Positions 46,701-57,676 of a DNA stretch of 64,000 nt are shown here, one piece after another. The translations under genes and the position numbers were made by a program. The notes under the pieces are model-generated. The model was not told where the DNA came from. It saw nothing but the letters and a program-made list of their open reading frames with translations, and searched no databases. Location of the stretch: the NCBI GenBank assembly GCA_022316685.1, contig JAKJHU010000338.1, forward strand, positions 62,001 through 126,000, in the 5' to 3' direction. The stretch comes from Progne subis subis (lineage: Eukaryota; Chordata; Aves; Passeriformes; Hirundinidae). Within the stretch, counting starts at the first letter, position 1; each line of letters begins with the position of its first letter.

Positions 46701-48117
46701 CTCCAATCTGTGCTGGACCTTCAGGTTTCAGCTCCTTGGCTCCAACTCCCACCTGCTTTCCTTGGAGAAGGAGCTTCCTGAGACACAGAGGGATGTTCAT
46801 TTATTGTCAGCCAACAAACCCAAGGGAAGGCAGAGCTCCATCAAATGCAAAAGTCATTCTTCTCCCTGGCTCTGCCCTGCACCTGATCCCCACAGCCTGT
46901 CCTGTTTCCTTCATCCCTCCACTGCCAGGGACTTTCTGGGACAAGGGAGCTCTGCTCTGGCTATGGAGGGAGGTGCAAGTGCAGCCACTGGAGTGGGAAC
47001 CACAACTCATCAGGTTTGTGTCCTTGGAGGGACCAGGAACTGGTGAGACTTTGAGGCACAGATAGGTTTCTCTTCATGGCCAATATAAAAAATGTGAACA
47101 TGATAAAATTTAATAAAATCAAAACACTTTCCTCAGCTCCTTGTGACATCCCAGTAACATCTGACATGTCCACAACCCACAAGTGATTTCCATACAGGAA
47201 GAATTCTCAACTAAGACATAAGAAGAGGTGATATATAAGATAAAAATAGAACTAAGATGATGACAAAAGTGTTATTTAAACTTCTGAAAAATTGGACAAT
47301 TCTGTAAATAACAAAGCATTAAGCCAGTCAAGGGAGATGCATTGGAATGACTGGAGAACAGCTGCAGGAGGAAATCTGGGAGCAACAGGAAGGATATAGA
47401 TCCAGCTGCTCTATATGAAGAAATGCCCTTACACATGGCCGTTTAAACAGGAGACCTGGAAACACCTGAAGGAAGAGGGCCATGAATTGTTAGACTGAAT
47501 GCTGGTGGCAAAGGCAGAGGGGAAGATCAGTATTTCTTCTCCTGCCATCAGCAGGAGTATCCAGTAGATCCAGGAAATTCCTGTTCCTGGTGGGAAAATT
47601 TTGCCACTTCTTAAAAGTACTCAAATGATGCAGATAAAAAAATATTTTCTTTTACATTATGAGAGTAAAAGATATTAAAACCTGTGCCCCATTCCAGGCA
47701 GACATCAGTTGTCTGCCCATGGACAGGCAGTGCCTCTTGTGCCCTGAGGTTCTGAGCTGGGATCGGAATCTCACAGAGACGAGCTGAGGGAGACCAGAGC
47801 AACTTGCAAGCTGCAGGTCCCTGACAGCCCCAGAGGGCTCCTGTCCCATAAACATCTGCTCTGCTCCAGTCTGGAACAGGGACCAGCATTGTGCCGGGAT
47901 CATCAGAGAACTGAGGTGTGTGCTGGAATTCAATCCCCTCCCCATCCCGCAGCAGCCCTGCATTTCCCTCCTCCAGCCTTGGTCTCCAGCACAGCCATGG
48001 AGGCTCTTTGGGCTCTGCACTTTCCCTGCAGCCACCAAGGGCAGCTGAGCTCTGCCTTTGGCACAGCCAGCCCTGCCTAGCCCAGGCAATGCCCAGCAAT
48101 TCCTTGTGTGTGCCCTG
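46701..48117. other. No gene seen
   Basis: Mixed composition, AT-rich at 47.1-47.7 kb. The last 40 bases are pyrimidine-rich and end in CAG, forming the splice-acceptor-like edge of the next feature. Confidence 0.4.
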
Positions 48118-48120
48118 CAG

Positions 48121-49067
48121 CTGCGGCCCCTGCGTCAGCGTGGCCAAGGAGCTGCAGGGGCTGATGCTGCTGCTCCGGGCTCACCGTGGGACATGGGCTA
48201 CGCTTCATCCTGCCATGTGGCAGGCGCTGTAGGCGCACCTCCAGCAGCTGGGCAAGCGAGGCCACCTGCCCTGCTGTGCCTCGTCCCGCTGCTCCGGGTG
48301 CTTCTGTGCCTCCGGCAGGCTCCTCCCAGCCAGAGGGGCCATTCCTGGCACAGCCTCCAGCCCGTCCAGGAGATTGTGTTGGACACCAAGCATCCCTGGC
48401 AGAAGCTCAGGCCGGCCCACATCCAGCCTTCCGCGAGCCTCCACTGCCTCTGACGGCCTCCAACCCTGCAAGTCCCTCCCTGCTCTCAACCACCTCCCTC
48501 CCTCGCAGAACCTCCCCAGCGCCGAGACGCCGCCTCCCTCCCAGCAGCTTGCCACAGCCTCCATCCCTGCTGAGAGCCCCCAGCCCTTCAAGATCCTGCG
48601 CCTGCCAAGACCCATCCCTGGCGCCCAGTTCCTGCCTCCCTCCCACACATTCCCTCCTGGAGGCCTCCAGCCCTCCCGGCCTCTCAGGAAAGCCTCCGCG
48701 CCTGCGCACCCTGAGCAAGCGCTGGACACCTCCTCCTGCTCCCTTCCACATCAACAGCATCCCGTGCACATGGAGAGCCCCGGCGTGTCCCAGGGCACTG
48801 ACACGGCCAGGGAAAGCTGGGAAGCACAAACAGGAGCCCAGCTGGAGAAGGAGAGGCATTCCCAGGAGCAGGTGGCTGAGCCACCAGTGTCCAGCGCAGG
48901 GCTCCCAGGATGCTGTGCCTGACTCAGGCAGCAACAGCCCCAGCTCGGTGGCACAGACGGCGCCCATGAGACCATGGCGCTTGCGTGATCTCCAGGAGGC
49001 TGCCCCGAGATGGTCCCCGCAGCCCAGGCAAGTGGTCACAGGCCTTGGAGGGGCCCTTCCACCCTAG
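48121..49067 (+). pseudogene. Unrecognised membrane-protein family, copy 1: terminal exon with a nonsense codon
   Basis: The first 249 bases (48121-48369) match 52033-52281 with about ten substitutions and no indel, roughly 96 percent. The homology starts exactly after TTCCTTGTGTGTGCCCTGCAG, a good splice acceptor, and the region ends with an AATAAA at 49074-49079, so it looks like a 3' terminal exon. In the frame used by the other copy (CGPCVSVAKELQ) a TAG stands at 48230-48232 where the other copy has TGG. Beyond it the frame is open to 48922 and encodes a proline- and serine-rich tail with PPSQ and LPPS repeats that differs from the tail of the other copy. An alternative frame is open to a stop at 49065-49067, just before the poly(A) signal. 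No exon 1 is seen upstream. Confidence 0.55.
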
Positions 49068-49099
49068 GTGTTAAATAAATTAGGATTCCCCCAAAGAGC

Positions 49100-51620
49100 T
49101 GTGGCAGTGTTCCTGCTGGGAGAGGACTCTTTTCTTCCCACGAACTGGCTCAGGGCTGGGCTTGCCTACGGGCTGGGGATGCTGGGCCATTCCCAACGAC
49201 TTGCTTTAAACTCCTGTTTGTCCTCTGAGGCTGAGCAAGTATCACGTGCAACCCTCACCCGTGTTGTTGTCATTTCCACTGACATCCTTCTGAGAGAGAT
49301 GCCTGCGGGGCTGACCCATAGACCAGTGCTTGGAGGCTTGGTAGGGACACAGTTACGGCTCCACTCTGCTTCTCCAAACGCTCTGCTGCCCATCCTTGTA
49401 GGAGCAGGTGTTAAAGTGTGTTCATTTGTTTGATACTGTGTTTCCTTTTGATCTTGGTGTTTGTGATGTTTTCTTCCCTGTTGCCCTTGGAAAGTGGAGC
49501 ACCTTGTTTGTCCCCGCTTCGCTGCGCTCATCCCCTAGGCTGGAATGGAACCCAACTCTGTTCCACTCCCACCTTCTCCCTGATCGGGGAGTGGCTTGTC
49601 CCTGCCTCTAGGCCCTTTTCCCGCTCTGGGAAAAAGGCCTGCGACTGCCGGGAGCTCTGTCTCTCTGGCACCGGTGAGGACGGGGAAGGAGCTAAGGAAG
49701 AGCTGCGGCCGGCAGGGCAGGAGCCCAGAATCAAGCCATGATATGCCCCAGGACAGAGGGCAAGCTCGGGGCCTTTTGCCATCGACGCTCATCTGGGTCT
49801 CTCAAAAGAACCACCACAAGCAGGGATGGGGCAACCACGTGCAACTGTGACTTTGCACGTGGCCAGGGCAGCCCCGCTGCAAGAGCAGCCTCTCCAGTGC
49901 TTCACAGCAGCCTGGTGCCTGGCAGCAGTGGATGGGGAGGAAATGACTTGGGTGGCCACAGGGCCCAGCCTGTGTGGCCGTGGCCGTGCCTGCGCCATGC
50001 TGCAGGCAGGGGCTGCCTGGTGCTGGCTGTGGATTGCCCAAGAGTGAGGCCATGGCCGCTCCCTGCAGTCCCGTCCCTGCCCGATTTCCCCTTTGCCCAG
50101 GGAGGCTCAAGGGCAGGCAAGTGCAGGCTCAGGAGCTGATGCTGCCCACTGCAGAGTGTCCTCAGGCTCACCTGGAGGCAACCAGTGGCAGCTCTGGGGC
50201 TCGTGCAGGGGTGCTGGGGCTGTGACCCCCCACTGACACCAAAGGCTACAGCGGCTGCCTTGCCGGCACGGTGGGCTGTGGAGCACCCTTTGGGGAGCAG
50301 AGGGGACACAAGGCAGGCCTCCACTGAAGGGCTAGCCTGTGTGGGAAGAGCGGGTAGAGTGAAGGGACGCAGGACACTGCCAGTGGGGCAGTTGAAAGCA
50401 ACAACAGAGGACAGCCGAAGGGCCAAAGAGAGCAGAAGAACTTGTTGCACATGAGGAGTGGGGGCTGAAGGTGTGTGCTGGCCTTTTGCCAGTGCCTCAG
50501 AGGCACCGTCAACCTGAGCACGTAAAGCAATGGGGAACAAAGACACGCAGAGCTCCTTATGTGTCCGGAGAACATGTTCCTATTGCTGTGTGGGCAGCTG
50601 TGTGAGCTGCTGCCATGAGAGCCAGGGGCTCGGAGGGCACGCCGTTCCTGTTTCCCTCGAGGGGAAGGACAGCACAGCTGCCGGAGCTGCTTGCCAGGGT
50701 GCGTGCGCTTTCATCGCTGCCTTGCAGCAATGGGTTGGGAGTGGCCAGTGCCCGGAGCCAAGCTGTCCCTCTCCCGCTGTGTGACTCGCAGCAGGCTGGA
50801 AGCAGCGCTAGCACGGCCGGCTGCTGCCCCTGCCTGGCGACAGCAGAGGCTGGCACGGGCAGCCTCTTGCCAGACTGCAGGTGGCCCAGGCAGGACTGGG
50901 CTTTCCGTCGGCAGAGATGCCCAAGGGATGGGGCCGGGCCCATGCGAGCCGTGGCCATCACTCTGGTGATCCAGCGGCAGCACTAATCCTGCCCACTTAC
51001 AGCAGCTGGGACTGAGCAGCCAGACACGTAGCCTGAGCCTGTGGAATGAAGCTGCTCAGGCAGGGCCAGAACTGGAGCAGGGATTCCACTCCTGGTGTGG
51101 CCAGCACATCAGGCCATGCAAGTGTTGCAGCAAGTGCAGAGGAGGCCAGCGGGTTGCTAAGGTGAGCAGCTCTCCTGTGGAGACAGCTTGAGAGAGAGTT
51201 GCAGCTGCTCAGGCTGGAGAAGAGAAGGTTGTGGGGAGGCCTCCCAGTGCCTTGCAGTGTCTGCCAGGAGCTCCAAGGGAGCTGCAGAGGCATTCTGTGA
51301 CAGCAATTGTAGTGATAGGCTAAGGGGTTGGAGCTGTCAGGCAGGTGGGGAGAGCTGCCTGGGCCTGGGGAACTGCAGCCGCCTTTGTGTCTGCAGGATC
51401 TTCTCCGGCACAGGGCAGAGGCTGTTCCCAGCACGCAGTTCCACAGCCTTGGGGGAGCCATGGGCTGGGCATTGGTGGCACCTGACCTCTTCCTGATGTG
51501 GCCCGTGCTCCTGGGAGCACTCGGCTGCCACGGCCTGGGCTCCCCTTTTCAGTGGCAGGCCTTTCCTTGCCATCAGCGCCCTGCTGCCTGAGTGGGTCTT
51601 GCTGGCCCTGAGGCAGGCGG
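49100..51620. other. GC-rich region without a supported gene
   Basis: Many overlapping frames on both strands, none with a domain I recognise. A CR1-like fragment lies at 51180-51340. Confidence 0.45.
51180..51340 (+). mobile_element. CR1-like fragment
   Basis: The plus strand has GAGAGAGTTGCAGCTGCTCAGGCTGGAGAAGAGAAGG-type CR1 wording (TGGAGAAGAGAAGG, GGAGGCCTCCCAGTG), diverged and short. Confidence 0.5.
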
Positions 51621-51625
51621 TGCTG

Positions 51626-51726
51626 TGAGGTCACAAATGGCGTGACAGCGGCCTGAGGCTGGGCTGTGATGTCAAACCGTGTGGCGGCCCCAGCATTGTG
51701 AGGTCACCGGGCCATCCCTATATAAG
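51626..51726 (+). promoter_or_regulatory. TATA promoter with three CRE-like octamers
   Basis: A perfect TATATAAG box lies at 51719-51726, 35 bases before the ATG of the next gene. Upstream are three near-palindromic octamers differing by one base from the cAMP response element TGACGTCA: TGAGGTCA at 51626-51633 and 51699-51706 and TGATGTCA at 51667-51674. A TATA box with CRE-like sites and a very short 5' untranslated region is common in genes of post-meiotic germ cells; that reading is inference. Confidence 0.6.
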
Positions 51727-51760
51727 GCGGGCCGGCCCCACAGCCGCCAGTGCAGTGGCG

Positions 51761-52483
51761 ATGGCACGTGTCGGAGCAGTGAGCGACGTCAGCGTCCTGC
51801 TGGCTGCACTTGCCCTGCTGCTGGCCACGGTGGCTGTCCGCTGCGTCCTTGGCCACCGGGCACGGCAGGGCCGGCAGGCCGGGACTCGGAGGCCGCGCAA
51901 GCAGCTCGGGGGCCGGGCCAGGGGCCCAGGCAGGAGCCCAGGAGCCCCTGTGGCTGCCAGGGCCTCCGGGCCTGGCGCAAGCCCTCGGAAGCGTCCCGAT
52001 AATCCCGCCACTTGCCCCAAAGGACCTGGCAGCTGCGGTCCCTGCGTCAGCGTGGCCAAGGAGCTGCAGGGGCTGATGCTGCTGCTCCGGTCTCACCATG
52101 GGACATGGGCTACGCTTCATCCTGCCATGTGGCGGGCGCTGTGGGCGCACCTGCAGCAGCTGGGCAAGCGAGGCCACCTGCCCTGCTGTGCCTCGTCCCT
52201 CTGCTCCGGGCGCTTCCGTGCCTCCGGCAGGCTCCTCCCAGCCAGAGGGGCCATTCCTGGCACAGCCTCCAGCCCTTCCAGGCACCTGTGGGGCTGCACA
52301 GACAGCCCTGCCCCGGGCTCTGCCGTGCTCTGGGCCAGCAGAGAGGCTGGGCAGGGCTGGCCATGGCCGGGAACAGGCCCTGAGCCCCGCAGGAGGATGG
52401 AGCTGGGCCACAGCCAAACTGCCCCGCAAACCTGGGCTGAGCAGCCAGGGCTGGCAACGGCTGGGGACAGAAGCTGGTGCTGA
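51761..52483 (+). CDS. Unrecognised single-pass membrane protein with a Cys-containing conserved block
   Basis: The start is the ATG at 51761: it is the first after the TATA box, has G at -3 and +4, and is placed about 10 bases after the expected start of transcription. The 240-residue product has a strongly hydrophobic span at residues 9-31 (signal anchor), then a basic Arg/Gly/Pro linker to about residue 90. A conserved block from residue 91 to about 173 opens with CGPC, has an amphipathic LQGLMLLL helix and ends with a second Cys cluster (HLPCC). The tail is low in complexity. There is no intron signal, although the block starts at a position that is a splice acceptor in the other copy. 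The anchor plus linker plus compact block resembles sperm or secretory-vesicle membrane proteins in outline only. I do not recognise the family. All three frames are partly open through GC bias, so coding status is not certain. Confidence 0.5.
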   Translation: MARVGAVSDVSVLLAALALLLATVAVRCVLGHRARQGRQAGTRRPRKQLGGRARGPGRSPGAPVAARASGPGASPRKRPDNPATCPKGPGSCGPCVSVAKELQGLMLLLRSHHGTWATLHPAMWRALWAHLQQLGKRGHLPCCASSLCSGRFRASGRLLPARGAIPGTASSPSRHLWGCTDSPAPGSAVLWASREAGQGWPWPGTGPEPRRRMELGHSQTAPQTWAEQPGLATAGDRSWC

Positions 52484-53009
52484 CAAATGTCCTGGGCCGT
52501 GTTCCTGCTCTGTCCATGCCACCAAGGGCACAGAGCAGCCTCCTCTCTGGGCCACTTGCCTGTTTTCAATGCCTTCCACAGGCGCTGGCCCTGTCCCACA
52601 AGGCCTGGGCTGAGTCCTGCCCCTGCGCGCTCACTCAGGCTGAGATGGACACTGATGGTTTCTGTGCCAGGCTCTCTCAGCCCAGCCCAGCTCCCTCCAA
52701 GCTCTGCCAGCTGCCCTGAGCTCTCGGCAGCACCAAGGGCCTCTCCCCAGCACAGCCCAGCCGGCTCTGGCCCCACAGCTCTGCTCAGGGCAGGCTGCTC
52801 TGGGCAGGGGCCCCACGGCCTCAGCCCCTCGGAAGGGCACAGCAGCAGCTGCAGCTCAGACAGGACTCAGCCCCAGCCATGGGGAAGGTGCTGGGCCAAG
52901 GGAAAAGGAGGCTCCCTGTGTGCCCTGCTCCCCTCTCCCTGAGGTGCTGAGAGCTCTGCAGCCCCTGCTGCCATCCCATCTGCCCAGGCCAGCACAACAG
53001 CCCTGGCTT
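52484..53009. other. No gene seen
   Basis: GC-rich 3' flank of the previous gene. No AATAAA is visible in it. Confidence 0.4.
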
Positions 53010-53079
53010 GGGGCCCTCCAGAGCTGCTCCTGCTCCAGGCCCCGGGCCCATCCCAAAGCTGGGGCAGCCAGAAAGCTGT

Positions 53080-53480
53080 GCCCATTCCTGCTGTGATGAG
53101 GATGGATCCTCAGCACCTTGGAGGTTGCTGATGAATTTTACTACTCCAGAGGCCTCTTCCTTCTTGAACTCTTCAGTTACAGAATTCATTGAGAAAATCT
53201 CATAACATTTGTTCAAAAAAAAAAAAACCAAAGAAGAAAAGTGCCTGGGAATGATTTAAGTTTTCAATTCTTCTGTGGTCAATTAGACAGATTTCAGAAG
53301 TTTATTCGAGTGAATGTTCTATATTGAAAACAATGCAGAGAGAACTGTTTTGTCTTGTTTTCTTTTCCTTTTTATCAATTGATATCCGCAATGTTCAACT
53401 GATATTGACTTCCAGCACCTTCTTCTGCAGTCTGAATAGATGTAAAAATCAAGACCCTTCATGGCTGACAATCAATCAGA
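53080..53480. repeat. Low-copy block D, right-arm copy
   Basis: Inverted counterpart of 29741-30150; includes a run of 12 A near 53214-53226 that the left arm lacks. Confidence 0.75.
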
Positions 53481-53489
53481 CTTTGTCCC

Positions 53490-54110
53490 CAACCCCTCCC
53501 CACCAATTTTCTCATCCAGCCCTTGGCACTCCTATGCATCAGGAATGGTGCTGCCATCAGGAGCAGGGCAGTGAATCTTTCCCTGTGTTCAGCTCTGGCT
53601 GGGCAGCACCTCAAATATTGTGTCTAGTTCTGAACCCCCCAGTTTAGGAAGGACATGGACTGGTGGGAGTGTATCCAGAGAAGGGCAACAAAGCTGGTGA
53701 GTGGTCTCTAACAGAAGTCCTGTGAGGAGCAGCTGAGGGAGCTGGGGTTGTTTATCCTGGAGAAGAGGAGGCTCAGAGGAGGCCTCATCACTCCTTACAA
53801 CTCCCTGAAAGGAGGGTGCAGCTAGATGGGGGTCAGGCTCTTCTCCCACGGAACAGTGACAGGACAGGAGAACACAGCCTTAAGCTGCAACAGGGGATGT
53901 TTAAGCTGAACGTTAGGAATTATTCTTCCCAAAATGGTGACTGGGCATTGGAATGGGCTGCCTAGGGAGGTGGGTGGGTCATTGTCCTTGGCAGTGTTTC
54001 AGGAATGACTGGATGTGGCACTCAGTGCCGTGGTCTGCCTAACAAGGTGGTGTTGGCTCACAGGTTGGACTTGATGCTCTCCAAGGTCTTTTCCAGCCTG
54101 CTTGATTCTC
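53490..54110 (+). mobile_element. CR1 LINE 3' fragment
   Basis: Inverted counterpart of 29115-29740, ending in the CR1 tail TTGATTCTCTGATGATG. Confidence 0.92.
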
Positions 54111-54560
54111 TGATGATGGTGACACTGCAGGGCCCTGGGGAAGCAAGGGGCCATTGTGACACTGAGGGACCTGGTGGCACTAAGAGGACCAGAGTGACAC
54201 TGTGCGTGATATGTCACCATAGAGCCAAGGGGCCATTGTGACACTGTGGGGCTAAATGCAAGCAAGGAACCCATGGTGACAGTCTGGGGCCTGGTGGAAC
54301 CACAGAGGCCACTGTGACACCGTGGAACCAAGGAGATCATTGCTGTGCTGCCAGACCTCATGGAACAAAGGATCCATTGTGACACTCCAGGGTCTTGGGG
54401 GCCCAAGGCACCATTGTGACACTATGGGGCCCAAGGATCCAAGGGACTTTGTGACACCAAGGGGTCCCACGGAACCAAAGGCACACTATGACACTGGGAA
54501 GCCTCATGGAATCATGGAGACCATTGTGACAGTCTAGGGACACAAGGAACCGTGGTGACA
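54110..54560. repeat. 37-bp minisatellite array, right arm
   Basis: About 11-12 units with GTGACACTG and GGAACCAAGG cores, the reverse complement of 28226-29110 and about half its length. Confidence 0.85.
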
Positions 54561-54639
54561 CTAAGTAGGCTGGAGGTGTTGATCTGCTGGAGGGTAGGAG
54601 GGCTGTGCACAGGGCCCTGGACAGGCTGGATGCAGGAAG

Positions 54640-55165
54640 TCAAATCCAACAATGTGAGGTTTAACAAGTCCAGATATTGAGTCCTGCACTTTGGCCACAA
54701 CAACCCCTGAAGTGGTGCAGGCTGGGGACAGAGTGGCTGGACATCAGCCAGGCAGAAAGGGACTTGCATGGACTCATGGACAGCAGGCTGGACATGAGCC
54801 AGCAGTGTGCCCAGGTGGCCAAGAAGACCAATGGCTCCTGACCTGGATCAGGGACAGTGTGGGCAGCAGGAGCAGGGCAGTGATTCTTCCCCTATGCTCA
54901 GCACTGCTTGGGCAGCACCTCGAGTGCTGTGTCCAGTTCTGGGCCCCCAATTAAGAAAGGACATGGAGGGGCTGGAGCATGTCTTGAGAAGAACAGCAAT
55001 GCTGGTGAGGGGACTGGAACACAAGTCCTGTGAGGAGTGGTTGAGGGAGCTGGGGTTGTTTATCCTGAAGAAGAGGCTCAAGGGAGGCATGGCAGTGTCA
55101 GGGCACAGGTTGGACTTGATGATCTCCAAGGTCTTTTCCAGCCTTGCTGATTCTGTGATTCTCTG
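54640..55165 (+). mobile_element. CR1 LINE 3' fragment
   Basis: Inverted counterpart of 27597-28205. It ends in the tail GCTGATTCTGTGATTCTCTG. Confidence 0.92.
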
Positions 55166-55169
55166 AAAC

Positions 55170-55640
55170 CACCCTTGCAGCAGTTGCAGGATGAGCCCTG
55201 GGCCTCCTCTTCAGAAGCTCCAGCAGCCCAGGTGCCTCAGCTTCTCCTCACAGCCCCAAAGCCCATCCTGTCAGTCCTGCAGAGCCTCTGCAGCTCCTCC
55301 TCCTTGCCCAGAACAGGGAGCCCCACAGCCAGACACAGCAGCCCAGAGGTGCCCCCCTGGTCTGTGGTGCCTCTGGCAAGGGAGCAGCACAAGGTGCTGC
55401 AGGAGCTTGCAGACAATTCCTGAAGCACTTGGAGGATGATCCTGCTCCCCAGGAGACCTTCCCATGGTGCTGGGAACTTAGGAACTGAAATGGGGAGTGG
55501 GGCCAGAGGGCCAGAGAGGAAATGGCAACCAGGGATGGGCTGTTTGCAGGGGAGGGAAACGAGGTGGGCAATAGGAAGAAATTTGTAGCAGGAAGGGTAA
55601 AGAAAGCCCAGGTTAAGCAAAGGAAATGCTGAGAGCAGTT
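55170..55640. repeat. Low-copy block P, right-arm copy
   Basis: Inverted relative of 10596-11075 and 27060-27595. The frame ending ADNS is on the plus strand here (55175-55423) and intact. Confidence 0.8.
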
Positions 55641-56743
55641 TGGGGGTGGCTGCCAGGCAGCCCTGGCTCTGAGCAACATCATCTGCAGTGGCACAGGAAA
55701 CTCACAGCTCATGGGAACAAATATTCTGGATGACTTCAGAGGCCACCACAAACCTGAGTGGTTTCTTTGCTGTCCCCCAGCCCTTCCTGGCCCCAGGGGC
55801 TGATGGCATTTGTGCTAACTCAGGTTCATCTCCCCACACCAACACCATGGGGGTGCTGACGCCTGCTCTGGGCAGTGCAAACAGGGGCTCCTGAGCCAGT
55901 GCTGCCGTGTCTGTGCCTGCAAGGATGCGGCACCTGTGTGAGCTGGGGGAGAGGCCAGGGCTGCAGAGGGGGGATGTTGTTGGCAGGTGCATGAGGACGC
56001 TGTGGGACGCTGCCCTGGAGTGTCCAGCGCAGTGGGGATGGATCAGCCCCTGCTCTGCTGCTCCTTCCCATCTCCCCCAGGCACCTTGCAGAGCCCCAGC
56101 CATGCTGTTTGCCCCCAGCCTGCCCACGGCCACCCTGGGGCTGCTCACGGGGCTTTTCTCTGCTGAGCATTGGCCTGGGCGTGTTCTGGAGAGAGCCTGG
56201 GCAAGGAGCCTGGAGCCCCCAGGCCCTGCCCTGAGGTGTCAGCGCTGCCCCAGCAGTGCCCATGGCCTGTCCCTGCTGCAGCCCCGGCACTGCCACCCCC
56301 AGCACTGTGCCCGGCCCCGAGAGCACTCAGGCTCTACAGCAACACCAGGGCCAGGAGGGCAGCGAGGCAGGGGCACAGGAGCAGCACTGGCAACACCAAG
56401 TGCTGCTGCTCCTGGGCACAGCTGCTGTGCCAGCACTGATCTGCCCCAGCTCTGCACACAGACATTGCTGCTGCAGCTCCAGAGAAGGGGACAAAAGGGG
56501 GATCTCTGCAGAAAACATGGCTGTGAGATCCTTTAGATCCAAGAGCTCAGGCCCTCATTGATACAGTCTGTGGCCACAGGAAAGGTGGAGGGAAATATAA
56601 TGAGAAAAAGCACAAATTATGATGTAACATTTTGGACAAGATTAAAAAAGTTAAACAAAGGTAAAGAACCTCCAAAATTAAATCTACAAGTAATATCAAG
56701 GATGTCTTTTATTCCAAGTGATTTGCAGAAATTGGCCAGCAGT

Positions 56744-57676
56744 TTAATGTTCCTGAAACCATCGAGTCACCAGTCTCCACACTGCAGCCTTGAGCTCCTG
56801 GTTCCTAAGGCTGTAGATGAGGGGGTTCAGGGCTGGAGGCACCACTGAGTACAGAACTGACAGGGCCAGATCCAGGGATGGGGGAGGAGATGGAGGGGTG
56901 CTTCAGATGAGCAAACACGACATGCTGAGGAACAAGGAGACCACGGCCAGGTGAGGGAGGCAGGTGGAAAAGGCTTTGTGCTGTCCCTGCTCAGAGGGGA
57001 TCCTCAGCACAGCCCTGAAGATCTGTACATAGGAGAAAACAATGAACACAAAACAGCCAAGTCCTATACAGGAACTTAGAGCAAGAAGTCCCACTTCCCC
57101 AAGGTGGGATTTTGAGCAGGAGAGCTTGAGGATGTGTGGGATTTCACAGAAGAACTGGCCCAGGGCATTGCCATGGCACAGGGGCACGGAAAATGTATTG
57201 GCCGTGTGCAGCAGTGAATAGAGAAAGGCACTGGCCCAGGCAGCTGCTGCCATGTGGGCACAAGCTCTGCTGCCCAGGAGGGTCCCGTAGTGCAGGGGTT
57301 TGCAGATGGACACGTAGCGGTCATAGCACATGATGGTCAGGAGTAAATAATCTGCTGACATGAAGAACAGAAATAAAAAGAGCTGTGCAGCACATCCTGT
57401 GTAGGAGATGGTCTTGGTGTCCCAGAGGGAATTGTGCATGGCTTTGGGGACAGTGGTGAGGATGGAGCCCAGGTTGGTGAGGGCCAGGTTGAGCAGGAAG
57501 AAGAACATGGGCGTGTGCAGGAGCTGGCCGCAGGCTGCGGCGCTGATGATGAGGCCATTGCCCAGGAGGGCAGCCAGGGAGATGCCCAGGAAGAGGCAGA
57601 AGTGCAGGAGCTGCAGCTGCCGCGTGTCTGCCAGTGCCAGCAGGAGGAAGTGGCTGAGGGAGCTGCTGTTGGACAT
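56744..57676 (-). pseudogene. Olfactory receptor, family 14-like, copy 2 (frameshift)
   Basis: Inverted copy of 25081-26013 and of the same length less one base plus normal stop region. The frame is intact from Met at 57676 through segments 1-6, including MCYDRYVSICKPLHY and KAFSTCLPHL. It is intact at the codon that is a stop in copy 1. Just after segment 6, near 56910-56925, one base is missing relative to copy 1, so the frame ends at 56903. The segment 7 part with NPLIYSLRN remains readable in the next frame down to 56744-56746. The splice acceptor (CTTGAACAG) is kept upstream. It would lose segment 7 and so would not work as a receptor. Confidence 0.92.
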
